Positions 46,563 through 51,158 of a DNA stretch of 51,158 bases are shown here, piece by piece. The translations under genes were made by a program, and so were the position numbers. Source of the stretch: Rubrivivax sp. (GTDB lineage Bacteria > Pseudomonadota > Gammaproteobacteria > Burkholderiales > Burkholderiaceae_C); NCBI GenBank assembly GCA_030653505.1, contig JAURZK010000160.1, forward strand, positions 1 to 51,158. The letters are read 5' to 3'. Position 1 is the stretch's first letter. The number at the start of each line of letters is the position of its first letter. The notes beneath the pieces were generated by a model. It saw only the letters and a list, made by a program, of their open reading frames with translations, was not told where the DNA came from and searched no databases.

Positions 46563-46943
46563 CTACTTCGGTTCGAACATGATCAGCTTGCAGTCGGCGT
46601 TGCCGATGTTCTCGATCGAGTGGCCCGCGATCGGTCCCTGTACCGAGGCCCTGCCGGCCGTCCGGGTGCCGTCCTGCGGCGGGCCACTGAGGGGGTGGTT
46701 GCGCAGGCGACAGTCGGCGAGGTAGTAGACCGCTGCATCCGGATGGGAGTGGAGCTGGTCCTTCTGGCCCGGCTTCCAGATCACCTCGATGACGCGGTGC
46801 TTGTCGTTCTCGGCAAGCACCTTGTAGATGTCGGGCGAAGCGACGAAGCCGGGCGGTGTGGCGGGGGCCTGTGCCCAGGCGGCGCTGGCGGCAAGGCAGG
46901 CCGCCGGCAACAGGGTGTGCAGGGCGGAGCGGGTGACGGACAT
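46563..46943 (-). CDS. Secreted small cupin-domain protein
   Basis: 126 residues from MSVTRSALHTLL, with AGGAG upstream; signal peptide cut near AWAQA. One cupin barrel: VIEVIWKPGQKDQLHSHPDA gives the first motif (HxH), and GHSIENIGNADCKLIMFEP the end of the second, in which the usual second metal His is replaced in part. Likely periplasmic; ligand unknown. It ends 41 bases before the oxyR start codon and is on the same strand. Confidence 0.8.
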   Translation of the reverse strand: MSVTRSALHTLLPAACLAASAAWAQAPATPPGFVASPDIYKVLAENDKHRVIEVIWKPGQKDQLHSHPDAAVYYLADCRLRNHPLSGPPQDGTRTAGRASVQGPIAGHSIENIGNADCKLIMFEPK

Positions 46944-47133
46944 GGTGCTCTCCTGGCGGGGCGCCACGAACCGGGCGCACCTCCACCCCCGTCACGAGTC
47001 TGTGTCCAGGGGAACCCGTGCGCGTTGACCTGACGCAGCGCCACGCACCGCAAGACGTCGCCGTCGCACTTGCCAGCGGGTCGCGGCCTTGCATGCCGCG
47101 ACTTGCGCGTGAGAGCGAGCCGGCCCTTCGTCC

Positions 47134-47163
47134 GGCGGACACGGCCTTCCGGCAATGTCCGCC
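47134..47163 (-). terminator. Hairpin after the third S8 protease gene
   Basis: GGCGGACA and TGTCCGCC form a perfect 8-bp stem around a 14-base loop, six bases after the protease stop. No T run, so it may be a 3'-end stabiliser or Rho-assisted end. Confidence 0.4.
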
Positions 47164-47168
47164 CGGCC

Positions 47169-50100
47169 TCAGCGGTTGTCCACCAGCACCTTGGTCGAAC
47201 CGATCAGTGTGGCACTGGGGTCGAGCACACGCACGTTGCCCATGTAGCGGGCGCCTGCAGGCACCGCCCAGCTCAGCGCCACCGAGGCGCTGCCGCCTTC
47301 GTACACCGAGCTCGGCCCGGTGACGCGCAGCGTCGGCGTGCCGCCGTCGGGGGCCACGGCCCAGACCGACAGCGTGTAGGCGGCACCGCCCACCGCCGTG
47401 GCGTAGCCGGTGACACGCACCGAGTACGTGGCGACGATGGGGTTGTCCAGCGTCACCACCTCGTCGGAACCGCCGGCCGCGCTGGTGCCCACGTTGGTGC
47501 CGGTGCAGTTGGCCGAGCGGAAGACGTCCATGTCCAGGTCGGTGAGCGCACCGCCCTGGGTGTCGGCGTTGAAGAGCTGGAAGCGCGCGAACTGCGTGCC
47601 GGCCGGCACGACGAACGAATAACACTGCGTCTGGCCGGTGCTGATGGTGGCGCTGCGTGCATCGGCGGGCACCAGGCCCACGGCCTGCAGCGTCACCGGG
47701 CCGGTGTAGCTGGACTCGACGCTGAACACCTTCGAGCCCTTGCCCGAGGCGCGCTTGTCGCTCAGCTCCACCGGCGTCGCGAAGGCCTGTGCCAGCGCGC
47801 TGAGCGGGCTGGTGACGGTGCGTGTGCCGTCGCTCCAGCTCAGGGTGCCGAAGGTCCAGGCGCCCAGCGTGGCGGTGGTGCGCGTCAGCTTGGCGCTGAA
47901 CGTGCCCTTGGCGCCCGGCGCCAGCGTCAGGCTGGCGGGCGTGACCTGCACGTCCCAGCCCGGCAGGCTGGCGCTGGAGACGAACTGTGCCGACGACGCG
48001 CCGACGTTGGTGACGCTGCGCGTCAGCGTGCGCGAGACGACGACGTTGGCCGCCGTCAGCGACGACAGGTTCAGGTTCCATGCCTTGTCGACGCCCAGCG
48101 TGGCGCAGCTGCCCAGGCCGGCCGGCACGGCCAGACCCACGCCGCACAGGAAGCGGCCGTAGTCGCTGCCGTCGGCGTCGTAGACCAGGCTGGGCACGAT
48201 GGCGCCGTTGGGGTGCAGGTGGCCGGCGCCGTAACCCCAGCGGTTGGTGTCGGTGGCGCCGCCGGAGATCCTGACCACCGTGTTGGCCGTGGTCAGCGCC
48301 GACTTGATGGCCGCCGGCGACCAGGTCGGGAACATCTGGCGCAGCAGTGCCGCCGAACCGGCGACATGCGGGCTCGACATCGAGGTGCCCGACAGCGAGC
48401 CGCTGCCCCACGGCGGCGTCAGCGTGCCGGCGACGACCTGGTCGCGCTGCGTGGCGCTCAGGGTCGGCCGGTTGCTGGCGATGACGGCCGAGCCGGGGCC
48501 GGTGACGTCGGGCTTGAGGATGTTGGCGTTGGCCTTGTTCGGGCCGCGCGACGAAAAGCTGGCCATCACCGGTGCATTGACGCCGGGCAGGTTGATGCTC
48601 AGCGTGACGGTGCCGGTGGCGGCCGCCCCTTGCACCGTCACGTAGTCACGGATCGCGGTGGCATTGGCCGTGGACACCTGCAGCGCCGGGAGGGTGTGCG
48701 GATCCAGTGCCGTGGCGGTGCCGGTCAGCACCGCGCCGACGCCGCCGGCACGCGCCACCTCTGCGCTGATGGCCAGGCGCGCCGCCTGGGTGTTGGTGCC
48801 GATGGCGCAGACGACGATCCTGCCGGCCGAGGCCGCGTCGTCCAGGCTGTTGGCCAGGCAGTTGTTGGCCGAGGCCACGGTCTGCCCCGCCGCCGGGATG
48901 GTGTTCGACAGCACCATGCCGGCCGTGGGCGCGGCGATGAAGTTGGTCGAGCCGCCGGTGTAGGTGCTGCCGTTGCCCAGGGTGATGCTGCCGCCCTGGC
49001 TGCGGTCGTGCGTCGACGCGCCCACGGTGATGAGCCAGGGGCTGATGTGCGCCACCTGGTTGCCCGGCCCCGAGTTGCCGGCCGAGGCCGAGACGAAGAC
49101 TCCCGCCACGGTGGCGTTCAGGTAGGCCGTCTCGATGGGGTCGTTGAAGTTCAGCTGCGTGCCGCTGATCGAGTAGTTGATGACGTCGACACCGTCGGCC
49201 ACGGCGTCGTCGATGGCCGCCAGCATGTCGCCGGTGTAGCAGCCGGTGGCGGGGTCGCTGGCGCCGGTCGGGCCCGTCCAGCAGACCTTGTACGCGGCGA
49301 TGCGGGCACGCGGCGCGACGCCCGACATCAACGCCGTTGTGACGCCGTTCGTGGCCCTGATGGCTACCCTGTCGTTGCCGCCCGAGGTGGACGCGGTGTG
49401 CGTGCCGTGGCCGCTGGTGGCACCGTCGCGCGGCGACAGGTATTCCAGGTTCTGCCGCACCGCACCCGAGGCGTTGAAGTCGGCCACGTAGTAGCGCGCA
49501 CCGATGAGCTTGTTGTTGCACATCGCCGCGGTGAAACCTTCGCCCGCCACGCAGGCGCCCTGCCACTTCGACGGTGGCGGGCCGTAGACCTGCGTGCCGG
49601 CCTCGTAGAAGGGCACCGGGCGGCCGTCGGCGCCGATCTTGTCGCTGAAGGCCGGGCTCTCGGGCCAGATGCCGCTGTCGACGACGCCGATGATCACGTC
49701 CTCGCCCTTGACGTTGCGCGACTGGCCGTCGAGCAGCGAATACACACCGCCCGGCGCGGTGAGGCCGAGGAACTCGGTGGTGCGCGTGGTGTCGAGCTGG
49801 CGCACCTCGGAAGGCACGACCGACAGCACGTCGGGGCTCTGCATCAGCGTGGCGGCCTCGGCGGCGGTGAGCGGCGCCGCGAAGCCGTTGAAGGTGACGC
49901 TGTAGGTGTGCAGCGGACGCGCGCCGATGCGCGACAGCACGGCGTTGCGCTGGCTGTCGAGGTAGCTGCGGTAGCTGAGCGCGGCGCGTGAACCCAGGTT
50001 CAGGCGGCTGCCGGCGGTGGGCTTCGTGGCGGCCAGGCCGCGGAGGCTGCCGTCGTAGGTGGCCAGCGGCGCGGCGGCCAGCTGCACGATGTAGGTGCGG

Positions 50101-50225
50101 CGCTCGGCCGCGGTCTTGGTGTCGGATGTTGCGGTGGTGCGCGCGGTCTGCGCCTGCACGGCGCAGGCGCCTGCCAGCAGCGCCACGGCGCAGGCGACTT
50201 GGGTCAGGGTACGGTGAAAGGACAT
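47169..50225 (-). CDS. Exported S8 serine protease with PA and fibronectin-type domains
   Basis: 1018 residues; GGAG upstream of the ATG. Signal peptide (VACAVALLAGACAVQA), inhibitor I9 propeptide (TYIVQLAAAPLATYDGS to LSVVPSEVRQL), then a cucumisin-like catalytic domain: Asp183 (VVDSGIWPES), His273 (SGHGTHTAST) and Ser in LSGTSMSSPHVAG. A PA domain is inserted between His and Ser (around NNCLANSLDDAASAGRIVVC). A fibronectin-III-like domain follows (VTRSVTNVGASSAQFV) and then beta-rich C-terminal parts. It is not closely related to the GLVLSE proteases and lacks the repeats. It lies 33 bases after a PEP-CTERM gene on the same strand. Confidence 0.93.
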   Translation of the reverse strand: MSFHRTLTQVACAVALLAGACAVQAQTARTTATSDTKTAAERRTYIVQLAAAPLATYDGSLRGLAATKPTAGSRLNLGSRAALSYRSYLDSQRNAVLSRIGARPLHTYSVTFNGFAAPLTAAEAATLMQSPDVLSVVPSEVRQLDTTRTTEFLGLTAPGGVYSLLDGQSRNVKGEDVIIGVVDSGIWPESPAFSDKIGADGRPVPFYEAGTQVYGPPPSKWQGACVAGEGFTAAMCNNKLIGARYYVADFNASGAVRQNLEYLSPRDGATSGHGTHTASTSGGNDRVAIRATNGVTTALMSGVAPRARIAAYKVCWTGPTGASDPATGCYTGDMLAAIDDAVADGVDVINYSISGTQLNFNDPIETAYLNATVAGVFVSASAGNSGPGNQVAHISPWLITVGASTHDRSQGGSITLGNGSTYTGGSTNFIAAPTAGMVLSNTIPAAGQTVASANNCLANSLDDAASAGRIVVCAIGTNTQAARLAISAEVARAGGVGAVLTGTATALDPHTLPALQVSTANATAIRDYVTVQGAAATGTVTLSINLPGVNAPVMASFSSRGPNKANANILKPDVTGPGSAVIASNRPTLSATQRDQVVAGTLTPPWGSGSLSGTSMSSPHVAGSAALLRQMFPTWSPAAIKSALTTANTVVRISGGATDTNRWGYGAGHLHPNGAIVPSLVYDADGSDYGRFLCGVGLAVPAGLGSCATLGVDKAWNLNLSSLTAANVVVSRTLTRSVTNVGASSAQFVSSASLPGWDVQVTPASLTLAPGAKGTFSAKLTRTTATLGAWTFGTLSWSDGTRTVTSPLSALAQAFATPVELSDKRASGKGSKVFSVESSYTGPVTLQAVGLVPADARSATISTGQTQCYSFVVPAGTQFARFQLFNADTQGGALTDLDMDVFRSANCTGTNVGTSAAGGSDEVVTLDNPIVATYSVRVTGYATAVGGAAYTLSVWAVAPDGGTPTLRVTGPSSVYEGGSASVALSWAVPAGARYMGNVRVLDPSATLIGSTKVLVDNR

Positions 50226-50258
50226 GCGGAACTCCGGTTTGTTCTTGTTGGGGGCGAG

Positions 50259-50939
50259 TCAGCGCACGTCGCGCCGGCGACGCAGGCCCAGGCCCGCCAC
50301 GCCGGCCAGGCCCAGCGCCATCAGCAGCGCGGAGTGCGGCTCGGGCACCACGGTGACGGCGATGTTGTCGATGGCGAACTGGCCGTTGTTCAGCGTCGGC
50401 TCGGTGCAGGCGACACCGCCGACCCAGCTGCAGGCGTAGAAGTCGACCTGCTTGAGGTTGTCGAACACACCGAAGGACGCACCGACGTAGGCCGTGAACG
50501 GAAAGCTGCTGGTATTGCTGGCTGCAAACTGCCACACCGCGGTGACCTGGCTGTCGTCCTGCAGCGTGCCGCGGGCCACCAGCACTGTGGACTGCGCAGA
50601 AGGCGGGTCGAGCGCGACGAAGGCGGCCGAGAAGCCGTCGAGGCTGAAGCCCGCCGAGGTCGCGTGCGCCAGGCTCAGGCGGCCGTCGTTCGACGCGAAG
50701 TAAAAGGGCGTGTTGTTGCCCGAGGGTGCCAGCGCGCCCAGGGCGGTGGCGGTGTCGATCACCCCGAAGTCGCCCAGCGCGGTGAGCACGAAGCTGCCCT
50801 GGGTGAAGCTGTCGCCGGGCAGGTAGACGCCCGACAATTCCTCGGGGTCGAAATCGACGACGTCGGCGTGGGCGGTGGGCGAAAGCAGTGCGGCGGCAAG
50901 CAGCGCTCCGGCCGCCAGGCGCCAGGGTTGTGGGTTCAT
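50259..50939 (-). CDS. PEP-CTERM sorting-domain protein
   Basis: 226 residues. Signal peptide (AAGALLAAALLSPTAHA), a beta-rich body, NNGQFAIDNIAVTVVPEP just before the sorting signal, then a membrane helix and RRRRDVR. This is the classic PEP-CTERM tail recognised by exosortase, with a QFxxD-like motif ahead of it. Such proteins are processed and released to the surface or exopolysaccharide. No exosortase gene is in the window. GGAG upstream. It is probably cotranscribed with the S8 protease that follows. Confidence 0.92.
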   Translation of the reverse strand: MNPQPWRLAAGALLAAALLSPTAHADVVDFDPEELSGVYLPGDSFTQGSFVLTALGDFGVIDTATALGALAPSGNNTPFYFASNDGRLSLAHATSAGFSLDGFSAAFVALDPPSAQSTVLVARGTLQDDSQVTAVWQFAASNTSSFPFTAYVGASFGVFDNLKQVDFYACSWVGGVACTEPTLNNGQFAIDNIAVTVVPEPHSALLMALGLAGVAGLGLRRRRDVR

Positions 50940-51108
50940 CTCGGCTCCGGTGGGAAAGGTTCTTCTGACGGTACGGGAAGCCCAAGCGCCTGGAAGGCGT
51001 ACCGGCTACCGTTCAACATGCACGCTATGTGCCCACCACGGCGCCCGGCATCCCCGGTTCCGGGGGGATCGGTGCCGTGTTTACCCGTGGCTCAGGCTTG
51101 CGGCCCGC

Positions 51109-51156
51109 GTCGCCGCAAGCCTGCGGCGACCCCCTTCGCTGGCGTGGGGGCCAGCG
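51109..51156. other. Tandem GC hairpins at the window edge
   Basis: GTCGCCGCA/TGCGGCGAC (51109-51130, 4-base loop) is followed after six bases by CGCTGGC/GCCAGCG (51137-51156, 6-base loop). It lies upstream of the PEP-CTERM gene. May be a terminator for a gene beyond the window or a REP-like element; no gene seen in 50940-51158. Confidence 0.4.
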
Positions 51157-51158
51157 CA

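Overview
The window is about 51 kb of very GC-rich chromosome from a betaproteobacterium. It most likely belongs to the Burkholderiales, near the Rubrivivax/Leptothrix/Roseateles group. The evidence is the gene neighbourhoods (pilT-pilU beside yggS; rsmI, yraN, a SIS gene and a BON lipoprotein in a row; oxyR-katG), a PEP-CTERM protein, and a GC-rich intergenic repeat (CCGGCTTTGCCGG...GGCCCCCTTGGGG) of a kind I associate with this group. No rRNA, tRNA, CRISPR array, transposase or phage gene was seen.

Layout: 1-13,961 is housekeeping: aroG (cut by the window edge) with a Phe-rich attenuator, a DUF502 membrane protein, ilvA, tldD, hsp20, a DMT transporter, rsmI/yraN, a cNMP-binding protein, a degenerate SIS protein, a BON lipoprotein, a 3-hydroxyisobutyrate-dehydrogenase-like enzyme, pilU, pilT and yggS. 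14,000-27,200 is the unusual part. A cassette of leader RNA, exported S8 (subtilisin-type) protease with C-terminal GLVLSE hexapeptide repeats, and membrane PAS-GGDEF-EAL protein is present twice, followed by a third GGDEF-EAL paralogue. 27,286-31,150 holds putA and a thioredoxin-like ybbN. 31,217-35,823 holds a DUF4397 lipoprotein and a four-gene operon of CsgG-like lipoprotein, secreted protein, caspase-fold protease and small secreted protein. 35,981-41,953 holds gdhA, proC, ubiA, prfC and psuG. 41,954-43,198 contains broken pieces of a haem oxygenase (bphO) and a bacteriophytochrome (bphP). 43,199-46,943 holds katG, oxyR and a secreted cupin. 47,169-50,939 holds a third, unrelated S8 protease behind a PEP-CTERM protein.

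How the genes fit together: putA, proC and gdhA cover proline-glutamate-2-oxoglutarate interconversion. oxyR and katG form a peroxide-response pair with a readable promoter. The central block appears to couple cyclic-di-GMP turnover to secreted proteolysis. Both S8 leaders carry two covarying hairpins and two copies of GGGGTGGC, and a single complementary GCCACCCC lies directly against the Shine-Dalgarno sequence. This looks like a switchable leader RNA. The first and second GGDEF-EAL genes each have a sigma-28 (FliA)-like promoter, TNNAGNTC-N11-GCCGAYAA, suggesting a link to flagellar motility. The paired leaders, and the cassette around them, are the best candidate here for something undescribed.
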